From assembly GCA_020850325.1 (NCBI GenBank), contig JADZEW010000008.1, positions 186,001-250,000 of the forward strand: a stretch of DNA of 64,000 nt, in the 5' to 3' direction. The position numbers were made by a program, and so were the translations under genes. Source of the DNA: Methanoregulaceae archaeon. Lineage in GTDB: Bacteria; Armatimonadota; Fimbriimonadia; Fimbriimonadales; Fimbriimonadaceae. Position 1 is the first letter of the stretch. Each line of letters starts with the position of its first letter. Shown here piece by piece: positions 1-8,021 of the stretch. The notes beneath the pieces are model-generated. The model was not told the origin of the DNA. It saw nothing but the letters and a program-made list of their open reading frames with translations, and did not search any database.

Positions 1-549
1 CAGGGCATGATCGATATGCTCAATGAGTGCGCGGACCGGCATGTGATCCGGTTGAGAGCATCGTCGGGAGAGCGACTCAATCATGTGCTCGACTATCACC
101 TGCAACCGCGGAGAACTTCGGGGGTGGCAAGCGCGGCGATGATGGCGCTGTTTGTCTGCGACATGCACAACTCGCTCACGGATCAACAGGTCATCTCCGA
201 GCCCATTCAGCGTGCGATCACGTTGATGCAGCAGAACTTAGCCGATCCGCCCCGCCTCGACCACGTCGCCGATGAACTGGGCATGTCGACAAGCCATCTC
301 TCCGCGACCTTCCGTGACGAGGTCGGTGAAACGCCGGGCAAGTGGCTCCTTCACGAGCGGCTCGATGCAGCGTGCCGCCTCCTAGAGAAGGGAGTCTCGA
401 CGCGCGATATCGCTTGGGAGCTCGGCTACTCCACTCCTCAGAACTTCGCGACCAGCTTCCGCCGTGAGCTCGGCATGACTCCCACCGAGTACCGCTCCTA
501 CATCCTCGGCCTTGCCGAAGGCGAGTTGCCCGAGCCGTACTTCGACTAG
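1..549 (+). CDS. AraC-family transcriptional regulator (5' end outside window)
   Basis: The reading frame is open from the left edge, so the N-terminal part of the gene lies outside the window; an internal ATG is at position 7. The visible 180 or so residues end in a typical AraC/XylS double helix-turn-helix domain (about residues 65-165 counted from that ATG): VADELGMSTSHLSATFRDEV forms the first HTH and the FATSFRRELGMTPTEYR signature closes the second. The residues before it look like the tail of a ligand-binding domain. The stop overlaps the stop of the convergent hydrolase gene by three bases. The effector is unknown; control of the neighbouring sugar-hydrolase gene is only a guess. Confidence 0.85.
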   Translation, partial: QGMIDMLNECADRHVIRLRASSGERLNHVLDYHLQPRRTSGVASAAMMALFVCDMHNSLTDQQVISEPIQRAITLMQQNLADPPRLDHVADELGMSTSHLSATFRDEVGETPGKWLLHERLDAACRLLEKGVSTRDIAWELGYSTPQNFATSFRRELGMTPTEYRSYILGLAEGELPEPYFD

Positions 550-2312
550 AAGCCGATACCCGCCGATCCCGCGCTGATCGGCACGGGTGGTTCCTTACCA
601 CCGAACGCATCAACTGACTTGCGCTTCTTTCGGATTTCATCGATGAGCCCCGGGATCTGGTGCGGCGCTGCCGCTGGACGACGGAATGCCTGGGCAAACA
701 CTGGCCACATCGGCTCGATGTCGTGCGAAAGGTCAAACACCATGACGCCCTGGGTCGATGCGCAGGCCGCCTGTAGAGCGTTGGCCAGCCCCTCGGGGTT
801 GTCCTTGAACATGCTCAGCGAGATGCCCGCGTACGCCCAGGTCGTGTCGCGTACGGCTCGGTTGGAAAGCTGGCCCGCGGCCTCGACCGTCGGGCCGATT
901 GGCTTGCCTGCTTGAAGAGCGTCGAAGATCGTCGGGATGCCGTAGTAGCAGCCGGTCATCAGAAGATCCAACTTGGGCGCGAATCCCGTTTTGCGGTACG
1001 CGTTCGTTAGGAACCAGAACCCGGCGTTGAACTCGGGCGACGCCCAGTTGTTGCCGTACTGCTGGTAGTCGCCGTACCAGCTTCCTGCGTAAACGCCGAA
1101 CTTAGCCCCGGAACGGATGGAGCGCACCTTGGACCCGACCACGTCCACCCACCCTTGCATCACTTGAGCACGCCAGGCCATCCAGGACTCGAAGTACGGT
1201 CCCGGGCGGATGCCTCGTTCGAGCCGGGGCGAGATCGTGTAGCGGAACACGTCGTCCGGCCACAGCAGCTTCCTTCCGATATGCTTCTCGAATATGGAAG
1301 TGGTGAGCGGACTGAAGTCGGCGTTCAGACCGCCGTAGCGCAGTCGATCGTCGTAAACAATACCATCGACCGGGTAGTTGCGCATGATTTCCTCGACAAT
1401 GGCGAGTCCGTATGCGCGCACCTCAGGGTGGTTCGGGTTGGTGATGAGCGGGAACTGCTGCTCCGGGCGCTCTGAGATCGGCAGGAACAGCGGTGCCGTC
1501 TCAAAGGTGATGGGACGCCCCGGGATGGCTCTAGAGCGCAAGAATGCCGCTCCCCGGCCTCGGCCGACCAGCGCGACCCCGCCTTGTGGGATCGTGGGGA
1601 CGCCTCTACCGACGCCGCCGAACTCGAAACCGTCGACCACTCGATTGCGGCGGTCCAGCGTCACCGTGAAGATCTGGTCATCTGGATTCTGGATGCGGCT
1701 GGAATCGGTGAACGAGGACACCTCGTCCCCGGTCGGCATCGTGTTGATCTTCGGGTTCAACTGAGCCCAGACTTTGTCGTTCTTGTCGTTGGTATCCGAG
1801 ATGATCAAGCGCGGCTCGTAGATGACGGTCTGCCAATCGAGCTTGTCGTAGCCCGGGCCGCGTTTGAACATCGCGTGCCCTTCGCTGAACGCGTTGAGGC
1901 TGATGAGCAACTCCATCCCGTTGGCCTTTGCGTGCCGGCTCATCGAGGCGAGGGGATCGAACTCCTTGGGCAGATTCTGCCCTCGCCACTCCTCGATCTT
2001 GGGGGCGAGCTTTGATGGGTACAGCAATTGACCCGAGATCGGCTTGACGTCGTAGACGATCGTGTTGAAGCCGACCTCTTTGATACGCTTGACCAGCTGC
2101 TCGATTCGGTCGTTCGAGCTGCACCGCTCAAGGTTCGCCGTCCCGTCGATCCACAGCACCCGGCCCTGGAGTCCCCGCGCCCGCGCCATTTGTTGAGCCA
2201 GGCCGATGCCGCAGTTGAGGGCATCGATCATCACCGGGGGAACCATGAGCGGCGAGGCGAGTTCGAAGCGGGATTGTTGCAGAAGAACGGTTCCGACGAG
2301 CGCGGCGAGCAT
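546..2312 (-). CDS. GHL10/family-10-like glycoside hydrolase, probably exported
   Basis: A protein of 588 aa whose middle resembles the glycosyl-hydrolase-like family 10 (GHL10, DUF187-type) TIM barrel: an early RVLWIDGTANL strand, then RIKEVGFNTIVYDVKPISG, then LASMSRHAKANGMELLISLNAFSEG, and a later YPVDGIVYDDRLRYGG strand with adjacent Asp residues that could be catalytic. Related proteins act on extracellular or cell-wall polysaccharides, but the substrate here cannot be told. The first 12 residues are hydrophobic (MLAALVGTVLL) and may be a short or incomplete signal peptide. The ATG at 2312 is preceded by a TAGAAC box six bases upstream and no Shine-Dalgarno, suggesting a leaderless message. 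The gene is convergent with the AraC gene. Confidence 0.75.
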   Translation of the reverse strand: MLAALVGTVLLQQSRFELASPLMVPPVMIDALNCGIGLAQQMARARGLQGRVLWIDGTANLERCSSNDRIEQLVKRIKEVGFNTIVYDVKPISGQLLYPSKLAPKIEEWRGQNLPKEFDPLASMSRHAKANGMELLISLNAFSEGHAMFKRGPGYDKLDWQTVIYEPRLIISDTNDKNDKVWAQLNPKINTMPTGDEVSSFTDSSRIQNPDDQIFTVTLDRRNRVVDGFEFGGVGRGVPTIPQGGVALVGRGRGAAFLRSRAIPGRPITFETAPLFLPISERPEQQFPLITNPNHPEVRAYGLAIVEEIMRNYPVDGIVYDDRLRYGGLNADFSPLTTSIFEKHIGRKLLWPDDVFRYTISPRLERGIRPGPYFESWMAWRAQVMQGWVDVVGSKVRSIRSGAKFGVYAGSWYGDYQQYGNNWASPEFNAGFWFLTNAYRKTGFAPKLDLLMTGCYYGIPTIFDALQAGKPIGPTVEAAGQLSNRAVRDTTWAYAGISLSMFKDNPEGLANALQAACASTQGVMVFDLSHDIEPMWPVFAQAFRRPAAAPHQIPGLIDEIRKKRKSVDAFGGKEPPVPISAGSAGIGF

Positions 2313-2318
2313 CCTAAG

Positions 2319-2324
2319 GTTCTA
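2319..2324 (-). promoter_or_regulatory. Putative -10 box (TAGAAC), leaderless start of the GHL10-like gene
   Basis: TAGAAC on the minus strand ends six bases before the ATG at 2312. That spacing places the transcription start at or next to the start codon. No convincing -35 or Shine-Dalgarno was seen. Confidence 0.4.
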
Positions 2325-2366
2325 CCCGTTTAGGTAGGCAATGAACGGGGTTCCACGCATGAAGAA

Positions 2367-2394
2367 GCCCCCCGTACAACTCTGTACGGGGGGC
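2367..2394 (-). terminator. Rho-independent terminator downstream of rpsD
   Basis: An 11-bp GC-rich perfect stem (minus strand GCCCCCCGTAC / GTACGGGGGGC) with a 6-base loop starts 14 bases after the rpsD stop and is followed on the minus strand by CTTCTTC. The stem is very stable but the T-tract is imperfect. Confidence 0.75.
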
Positions 2395-2407
2395 CATGAT
2401 TGGAGGA

Positions 2408-3016
2408 TTAACGGGCGTAAAACTCGACGACCGACTGCTCTTTGAAGAACTTCGGGAAATCCTCACGCTCGGGCAGGGCAACGATCTTGCCCGTCATGTT
2501 GGTCACGTCGGCATCCATGTAAGCCGGAATCGCGGCACCTTCGTAGTGGTTGCCGCGAACGAGCGCCTTGCTCTGGTCGCGATCCCGAACGCCGATCACA
2601 TCACCCACGCGGAGCTGGTAGCTGGAGATGTTGACCATGCGGCCGTTGACCGTGATGTGGCCATGCGATACCATCTGGCGGGCCTGGAAAATCGTGCGGG
2701 CATAACCGAGACGCCACACTGCAGTGGAGAGCCGAAGCTCGAGCAACCGCAGGAAGTTCAGACCGCTGTTGCCGTGCATCCGCTGCGCCTTCTTGAAGGT
2801 GTTGTGGAACTGGCGCTCGAGCATGTTGTAGTAGCGGCGGATGACCTGCTTCGCCAGCAGCTGTTCGCCGTACTCCGACTGTCGCCGATCCTTCAGGTTC
2901 GGGCCGTGTTGGCCCATCGGATACGGGCGCTTGCTGCTCGGATCCTTCCCCTGACCCCAAATGTTGAAGCCAACGGTGCGGCAGATGTCGTGCTTTCTTC
3001 CTCGATACGTCGCCAT
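2408..3016 (-). CDS. rpsD: 30S ribosomal protein S4
   Basis: A 202-aa S4 protein, a primary 16S rRNA-binding assembly protein and translational-accuracy component. The N-terminal part carries the conserved GQHG and RRQSEYG segments of the zinc-free (C-minus) form; the zinc-binding cysteines of the other S4 type are absent. The S4 RNA-binding domain (about residues 90-155) includes RLDxxxxR-like [24 protein letters not shown] and YQLRVGDVI. The frame is open upstream, but the family start and homology begin at the ATG at 3016. It is not in the usual rpsM-rpsK-rpsD-rpoA cluster but monocistronic, with its own promoter and terminator. Confidence 0.97.
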   Translation of the reverse strand: MATYRGRKHDICRTVGFNIWGQGKDPSSKRPYPMGQHGPNLKDRRQSEYGEQLLAKQVIRRYYNMLERQFHNTFKKAQRMHGNSGLNFLRLLELRLSTAVWRLGYARTIFQARQMVSHGHITVNGRMVNISSYQLRVGDVIGVRDRDQSKALVRGNHYEGAAIPAYMDADVTNMTGKIVALPEREDFPKFFKEQSVVEFYAR

Positions 3017-3047
3017 AGATGTGTCCAAACGCGCGATGCGAAAAGGG

Positions 3048-3076
3048 ATTATACCACGCCGAACCCGATTCGGCAA
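3048..3076 (-). promoter_or_regulatory. Sigma-70-type promoter of rpsD
   Basis: On the minus strand TTGCCG (3076-3071) and TATAAT (3053-3048) are separated by exactly 17 bases, about 31 bases upstream of the rpsD ATG. This is the clearest -35/-10 pair in the window. No strong Shine-Dalgarno lies in the leader. Confidence 0.7.
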
Positions 3077-3153
3077 CCCGGCATGATGTCCAAGAAACGA
3101 GGGACAGCTTTGGCGGCACCAGCATCGGTAGCCTTGCGAATGAGGTGAGGTCA

Positions 3154-4113
3154 ATGCGACTCCGGTTGCTGATTCCAATCGTCATTCTGGCCGCGGCTCT
3201 TGCGGCATCCGTCAGCGGGGTTGCCCAGGGCGGGCAGTCTCAGGAAGCTCAAGCTGAGGCTTGGGCTAAGCGGCTCGCCGAGTATGCGCCCGACACCAAG
3301 CCGGGGTCCAAAGGGGAGTTCGGCATTCCCAGCATGGATGTCGACAAGATCTTGGCCACTCACAAGTTCTATCTTGAAGGCAAGAAGCTCTACGAGGAGT
3401 TTCTCGCCACCAAGATTCCGCCGGATGCGCACTGGACGCTCCGGGAAGCCGAATACAACCTGCGGACCGGACTGGAAACCTACCGACAGAGCATCCAGAA
3501 CGTTGTCAACGATGTGGATCAGGATGTCCGCCAAGGTCAAGCTTGGATAGCTGAGCAGAGAAAGAAAGAAAAACCGCTGATGCACTCTTCGGGGCGGATG
3601 GAGCAGTTCTATCTCTACATGGCTGCTCTGCGGAAGCTCTTGCCGGCCGATGATCCTCGTCGCGCCGATCTGGAAGGGCTTTACTCCAAGTTGCTGACGG
3701 ACCAGGAGGCGGTCGAGCGCGCCGTTTTGAAGTCTCGGAAGATGAAGCCAGACGTTTACAAGGGCGGCGATGCGGCGAGCATCAAGCAGCTTGCATCGAG
3801 GATCCTCGCGGAGGACACCGAGCGCCGCTACGAAGAGGCTCAGGTGAAGCCTCCGGTGAAGCTCCTGAGAACCCATATCACCAGCGCGACATGGGACACC
3901 GAGAGTGCCGTCGAGTGGACCGACACGACGAAGTCGGCGCTTCAGTATCGGGTGTCGAAAGGTGTGTTCGTCCAGGTGGCTGCGATGGTGGGCGACAACT
4001 GCTTTGTCTACACGCTGTACATCCACCGAGATACGATCGGCGGCGCAACCGGCAACCTCGTGGGGCACGTGATGCACCGCGACCGATTCTTGCGAGAGAA
4101 CATCCCGAACTAG
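3154..4113 (+). CDS. Secreted protein of unknown function
   Basis: A 319-aa protein I do not recognise. A signal peptide is clear: [22 protein letters not shown], with likely cleavage near residue 25. The mature part is rich in charged and helical sequence, with Lys/Glu-rich stretches between residues 100 and 230 that could form coiled coils, and then a more beta-like C-terminal region ([15 protein letters not shown], then [18 protein letters not shown]). The start at 3154 has a GAGGTGAGG Shine-Dalgarno just upstream; longer readings of the frame begin before the signal peptide and are unlikely. It diverges from rpsD and its stop overlaps that of the convergent small membrane protein. Confidence 0.75.
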   Translation: MRLRLLIPIVILAAALAASVSGVAQGGQSQEAQAEAWAKRLAEYAPDTKPGSKGEFGIPSMDVDKILATHKFYLEGKKLYEEFLATKIPPDAHWTLREAEYNLRTGLETYRQSIQNVVNDVDQDVRQGQAWIAEQRKKEKPLMHSSGRMEQFYLYMAALRKLLPADDPRRADLEGLYSKLLTDQEAVERAVLKSRKMKPDVYKGGDAASIKQLASRILAEDTERRYEEAQVKPPVKLLRTHITSATWDTESAVEWTDTTKSALQYRVSKGVFVQVAAMVGDNCFVYTLYIHRDTIGGATGNLVGHVMHRDRFLRENIPN

Positions 4114-4460
4114 GCGCGGGGTTCTTTCTTGGATGTAAGGTGGCCAGCCACCAGCAGAATGAACACGATGGCGGAAGCTCCGACCAAGAGGCCTCCGGGA
4201 TAGAATCCCTTCTCGCTGACGGTCGGGGCGAACCGCCCGATAATCAACAGCGATAGGATCGCGGCCATGATGCGGCCAGCCCGGGGGTTCTTCTTCCAAA
4301 GAGCGATTGAGGCGAGCAGCAGCACGCCGATCGCGCCACCAGCGATAAAGGAGACGAGGGAGGCAGTGTGTCCTTCGCGAGGAGCAAACGAGGCTTGGGC
4401 TCCGAGCGCAATCGAGAGGACACCGAGAATGGCGATCGCGACATTGATCAGCGCAGTCAT
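4110..4460 (-). CDS. Small membrane protein, possibly TMEM14-like
   Basis: A 116-aa protein with about four hydrophobic segments (residues 3-22, 35-54, 63-79 and 90-108) joined by short loops with GG pairs, ending in a basic SKKEPRA tail. Size and the glycine-rich helix pattern recall the TMEM14/UPF0136 family, but no diagnostic motif is conserved strongly enough to be sure. It follows rsmA by 29 bases and may be the last gene of that transcript. The stop overlaps the stop of the convergent secreted-protein gene by four bases. Confidence 0.6.
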   Translation of the reverse strand: MTALINVAIAILGVLSIALGAQASFAPREGHTASLVSFIAGGAIGVLLLASIALWKKNPRAGRIMAAILSLLIIGRFAPTVSEKGFYPGGLLVGASAIVFILLVAGHLTSKKEPRA

Positions 4461-4489
4461 CGAATCAAGAGCCTACCCGTGAACCTGGA

Positions 4490-5281
4490 TTAGTCGCAGA
4501 GTTCATACAGTCTCCGCCAAGCGGAGAGACTAAGCTGATGAGGCCGGATGCTAGGCTCCAAACCCGCTTCCACGATAATCTCTCGAGGGTATCCCGCGGC
4601 TCCGATGTTGTTGGCGAGCGTCTTTCGCGGCTGGGTGAACCCGGAGCGAACCAGCGCCACCATTTCTATGGGCATGCGCTCGCCCGCGGGCTCGAAGGCC
4701 AGCACGATGCTATCCACCTTCGGCGGCGGCATGAAAGCGCCCGCCGGGGCCTCGCACACTCGCCGAATCTCGAACTCGGCCTGCATCCGTACCGATACTG
4801 CCCCCCGCTCGGAGTCGCCGACGGGAGCCAAAATGCGCTTGGCCACTTCGCGCTGCATCATCAGCACCGCGACCTCCCACAGGTCGCTGACTTCGGCGAT
4901 CCGCTCCAAGAGCGGTCCGGTGATGTAGTAGGGCAGGTTCGACACTACGGCTCGCGGCTTCTTCAGCCGCATGAGCAGGTCGCGCAAGTCGGTAGTCAGC
5001 GCGTCGCCGAAGACCACTTCGGCCGCGGGGGCTGATTCGGTAAGTGGGACGCGCATCCGCTCGTCGAGTTCGAGCGCGAGAACGGTTTGGCTCTCGGCCA
5101 GAGCCTGGGTGAGAATGCCCGGCCCGGGTCCGATCTCGAGCACCGAACGCTCGCCCGTCGCGGCCACGATTGCCCGGACCACCCGCTCTGAGCAAAGAAA
5201 ATGCTGCCCGAGTCCCTTTTTGGGACTCAGGCCATGACGATCAAGAAAGACGCGCAACTCTTCGGGGCGCGCGAGATTCAC
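4490..5281 (-). CDS. rsmA: 16S rRNA (adenine1518/1519-N6)-dimethyltransferase
   Basis: RsmA/KsgA dimethylates two adjacent adenosines in the 3' hairpin of 16S rRNA using S-adenosylmethionine. Family motifs are all present: GLSPKKGLGQHFL at the N terminus, the SAM-binding VLEIGPGPGILTQAL, LELDERM, and the NPPY-type catalytic motif as SNLPYYITGP. The C-terminal helical domain ends in LSAWRRLYEL. I chose the GTG at 5281, giving 263 aa, because it forms a GTGA overlap with the stop of the G5/3D gene. An ATG at 5320 would add 13 unusual residues and overlap that gene by 43 bases. Confidence 0.93.
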   Translation of the reverse strand: MNLARPEELRVFLDRHGLSPKKGLGQHFLCSERVVRAIVAATGERSVLEIGPGPGILTQALAESQTVLALELDERMRVPLTESAPAAEVVFGDALTTDLRDLLMRLKKPRAVVSNLPYYITGPLLERIAEVSDLWEVAVLMMQREVAKRILAPVGDSERGAVSVRMQAEFEIRRVCEAPAGAFMPPPKVDSIVLAFEPAGERMPIEMVALVRSGFTQPRKTLANNIGAAGYPREIIVEAGLEPSIRPHQLSLSAWRRLYELCD

Positions 5282-5910
5282 TTGCTGAGGATGTGAACCT
5301 TCACCGGCCGACGTCCCCATCGCAGGGCTTCGGCGCGGCTGCTAAAGCAAAGATCGATCTTGTTGCCCTTGATAGCTCCACCGGTGTCCGCGGCCAAAGC
5401 AAATCCATAGCCCTCGACGTACACGTACGTGCCCAGCGGGATCACTCGCGGATCTACCGCCACGACCCCAAACCGAGCCGGGATGCCGGTTGCAGTTCGA
5501 CCGGTCGATCCGGGAAGCGTTTGCGGGCTGATATCGTATCCGGTCGCGCTCATCGTCAACACCCGCGAACGGGTGAAACCGCTACGACTGGTTCGATAGC
5601 CGCTTGGACCGATCAGCATCACGTGATCGACCGGTGCGACGCGCTGGGTTCGGATCGGTTGCTTGCTGACGACTTTGCCGTTCAGCGTCTTGATCTCGTA
5701 ATACGTGATCAAGTGGCCGTCTTTGCCCTGGGTCTTGAGGGCCGTCTTACCTCGGCCCAGCGTTCTCGAAAACTCTACTTTCACCGAGAACGGAAGCGGC
5801 TTCTTGTGCTCCTTGATCTCGACTTTTTGTTTGGTCGGACCCGCCGCCGCGAATGTGCAAAGTGCAAGCAACATCCCCGGGACCGCAGCCCGTTTGATTT
5901 TCTCGCGCAT
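5278..5910 (-). CDS. Exported G5/3D-domain protein (YabE/Rpf-like lytic transglycosylase)
   Basis: A 210-aa protein with signal peptide (MREKIKRAAVPGMLLALCTFAAAG), a G5-like domain (about residues 40-100; YYEIKTLNGKVVSKQ, then VDHVMLIG) and a C-terminal 3D domain (about 115-205). The 3D domain shows the three conserved aspartates in VVAVDPRVIPLGT, ALAADTGGAIKG and KIDLCF. Such proteins cleave peptidoglycan glycan strands. An AGGAGG Shine-Dalgarno fixes the start at 5910. It is translationally coupled to rsmA, recalling the yabE-rnmV-ksgA order of Bacillus, here without rnmV. Confidence 0.88.
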   Translation of the reverse strand: MREKIKRAAVPGMLLALCTFAAAGPTKQKVEIKEHKKPLPFSVKVEFSRTLGRGKTALKTQGKDGHLITYYEIKTLNGKVVSKQPIRTQRVAPVDHVMLIGPSGYRTSRSGFTRSRVLTMSATGYDISPQTLPGSTGRTATGIPARFGVVAVDPRVIPLGTYVYVEGYGFALAADTGGAIKGNKIDLCFSSRAEALRWGRRPVKVHILSK

Positions 5911-6089
5911 GGAACCTCCTCTTGTATCCAGCGTGGACAAACAAGAAGTTACCCAGCCCGAAGGCACAAAAGGCAACCTGAAGAAATGGCAGTTATCCGC
6001 AGTCTGCCGGGATTATCCTGAGTTAAAGGCGATATCCGCTCGCTTTCTTTCGCGAACAATCTAATGAAATTTCGCAAAATCTCGCAATT

Positions 6090-6341
6090 TTACGCCGGCT
6101 TGGCCTTCTCGTCCGCCGCGGCCTCTTCCTTGCGGGTGATTTCCTCGCGGTAGGAATCCTCAAGTTGGCGCTTGCCCTCGTTGATGCCCTTCTGGAGTTC
6201 GCCGACGCCCTTGCCGACGCCGTGGAGCAACTCAGGGATCTTCTTTCCACCGAAGAGGATGAGGATGATCACCAGAACGATGATCAGTTCCTGACCGCCA
6301 AGGGTCCATGCTAACAACTCACTTACATTTGGGAATCCCAT
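6090..6341 (-). CDS. tatA: Sec-independent protein translocase subunit TatA
   Basis: An 83-aa TatA/E-type protein: one N-terminal membrane helix (ELIIVLVIILILFGG, about residues 17-32), the conserved FGGKKIPEL hinge and an amphipathic helix (GVGKGVGELQKGINEGKR), then a charged tail. TatA oligomers form the pore for folded, twin-arginine substrates. The start at 6341 has an AAGGAG Shine-Dalgarno; the frame extends upstream, but those residues are not TatA-like. No tatC is in the window. A TATAAT box lies about 38 bases upstream. Confidence 0.92.
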   Translation of the reverse strand: MGFPNVSELLAWTLGGQELIIVLVIILILFGGKKIPELLHGVGKGVGELQKGINEGKRQLEDSYREEITRKEEAAADEKAKPA

Positions 6342-6379
6342 GTGGCTCCTTCGTTGCCGGGCGCGCGCCCTCAATCCCT

Positions 6380-6385
6380 ATTATA
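6380..6385 (-). promoter_or_regulatory. Putative -10 box of tatA
   Basis: A perfect TATAAT on the minus strand, about 38 bases before the tatA ATG, leaving a normal leader with a Shine-Dalgarno. A GAACGTTC palindrome sits at 6400-6407 just upstream, where an operator or part of a -35 could lie. No good -35 was found at 16-18 bases. Confidence 0.4.
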
Positions 6386-6425
6386 CGTTCAGAGGATCGG
6401 AACGTTCATTCGCTTGGGCGCAATC

Positions 6426-8021
6426 TTAAGCAAGACCGCCGTGCGGGAACTTGACCTCCGCCACCGCCCATCCCAGGATGTTGCTGATCTTGAACTTTCC
6501 ACCGAGCGCTCGTGCGAGATTCTCGACGATCTGGATTCCTAACCGTCCATCGCGGACCGGCTCGAAGTCCTCGGGAAGCGGATCTCCGGAGTTCGATACC
6601 CACAGCGACACCTCGTGCTCCGACCGCTCCACGGTGACGTGGATCTCTCCTTCCATCGTTTCGTGGAACCCATGCTCAACCGCGTTTTGGATCAACTCGT
6701 TGATCAGCAACGCGACCTGGGTGGCCTGAGCCATGTCCAGCCGGACGTCATCTCCACGCACATCGAAGCGCACGCGCCGGTCGGGGAGGATGAGAGAGTT
6801 CTTCTGGTGCTGAACCAACATCTCCGCGATGCTGCGAATGCCGACGTGGTCGAGGTCTTCGCGGCTGAGCAGATCATGCACCGACGAGATGGCGAGGATG
6901 CGGGCGAGCGAGTCGTTGATCGCTTCTTCGAGCGACTTATAGTGTCCGTGGCGAAGCTGCAGCCGTAGCAGGGAAGCCACTTGCTGCAGGTTGTTCTTGA
7001 CCCGGTGGTGCATCTCTTGCATCAGCGTGCTGCGCACCTGGAGTTTCGCGTGCTCGATGCTTATGGCGGCTTGCTTCGCCAGCGTTTCGAGTGCGGCGAT
7101 CTCTTCCGGCGCGAAGTCGCGGATTTCGTCGGTGTAACAGCTCATTACGCCGACCGCGCGATCTTGGATCGTGAGCGGAACGCAGATCATGCTTCGCATG
7201 CCCTGCTCGATCGCGAGTTCGTGGCCGATGTAGCTCGCTTCGACCTGGACATCGGGAATAACCACCGGTCGGTTCTCGGCAATTGCTTTGCCAGCGATCG
7301 ACTCGCCCAGTTTGATCGCGCGCTTCTTGGCGTACGCCTTGGCCGGGGCTTGGGTGGCGCGGAGCACCAGCTCTTGGTGTTCCTCGTCGAGCAGCCGTAC
7401 GGTAACGACGATGTAGTTGAACCGCTGGGCGGTCAGGTTCACCAGCAGCTGGAGAATTTCCTCGATGTAGGGGCTGCTGGCGATGGTGCGGCTGACGTCG
7501 CTAAGTGCGCCGAGCGTGCCGGTCTGCGTGCCGACCGTATGGGCGTGATCGAAGATCGCCACCGCAGTGGCGGTGCCCGTCGCCCATTCGCCGAGCCGCC
7601 CTTGCATAGACGCTGGCCACTTCTTGGGAAGGCGGTGGCGCAGCATCGCTACTCCGAAGCGCCGACCATCAAACTCGAAGGGAAGGATGGCTGCCGCTTG
7701 CCAGTCGGGGTGGTCGATCCCCGGATAGCGGGCGTAGTCGGGCAGATTCTCGACCCCGCGCTCCACGAACATCGCCTTTCCATTGTCGAAGACCCGGCCG
7801 CAAAGCCCCACGCCCGGACCCAGCCGAACCCGATTTACGAACTCGGGGGCGGTCGTGCTGGAGCGCAGCACCATCATGTCGGCGACCTTCAGGAAGATAT
7901 CGCACGCGTCGATCTCGAACTCGACCAGTGCCGCTTTGGCGATCTCCCGAAGCAGCAGTTCTTCTGACCGCGCCTGGGTGGCCAAGAGGTAAGGCGTCAG
8001 CGATCCATCGTTACGCGGCAT
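6426..8021 (-). CDS. Cytosolic GAF-GAF sensor histidine kinase (HisKA_2 type)
   Basis: A 531-aa soluble kinase without membrane segments. Two GAF domains (about residues 20-155 and 170-325) precede a HisKA_2 dimerisation/phosphoacceptor region with MQEMHHRVKNNLQ near residues 334-346 and an HATPase domain with an N-box (NELIQNAVEHG) and a G-box-like GRLGIQIVENLA. The HHRVKNN signature is typical of the HWE/HisKA_2 family, whose partners are often response regulators with RNA-binding or anti-anti-sigma outputs; none is adjacent. The ATG at 8021 overlaps the end of the M16 gene by 11 bases; an upstream frame start (8066) lies deeper inside that gene and is less likely. The GAF ligands are unknown. 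Confidence 0.9.
   Translation of the reverse strand: MPRNDGSLTPYLLATQARSEELLLREIAKAALVEFEIDACDIFLKVADMMVLRSSTTAPEFVNRVRLGPGVGLCGRVFDNGKAMFVERGVENLPDYARYPGIDHPDWQAAAILPFEFDGRRFGVAMLRHRLPKKWPASMQGRLGEWATGTATAVAIFDHAHTVGTQTGTLGALSDVSRTIASSPYIEEILQLLVNLTAQRFNYIVVTVRLLDEEHQELVLRATQAPAKAYAKKRAIKLGESIAGKAIAENRPVVIPDVQVEASYIGHELAIEQGMRSMICVPLTIQDRAVGVMSCYTDEIRDFAPEEIAALETLAKQAAISIEHAKLQVRSTLMQEMHHRVKNNLQQVASLLRLQLRHGHYKSLEEAINDSLARILAISSVHDLLSREDLDHVGIRSIAEMLVQHQKNSLILPDRRVRFDVRGDDVRLDMAQATQVALLINELIQNAVEHGFHETMEGEIHVTVERSEHEVSLWVSNSGDPLPEDFEPVRDGRLGIQIVENLARALGGKFKISNILGWAVAEVKFPHGGLA

Noticed and set aside
3151-4299. A 382-codon minus-strand frame opposite the secreted protein gene
   Set aside because: The plus-strand gene has a signal peptide and Shine-Dalgarno; the reverse frame is Arg/His-rich and crosses into the next gene.
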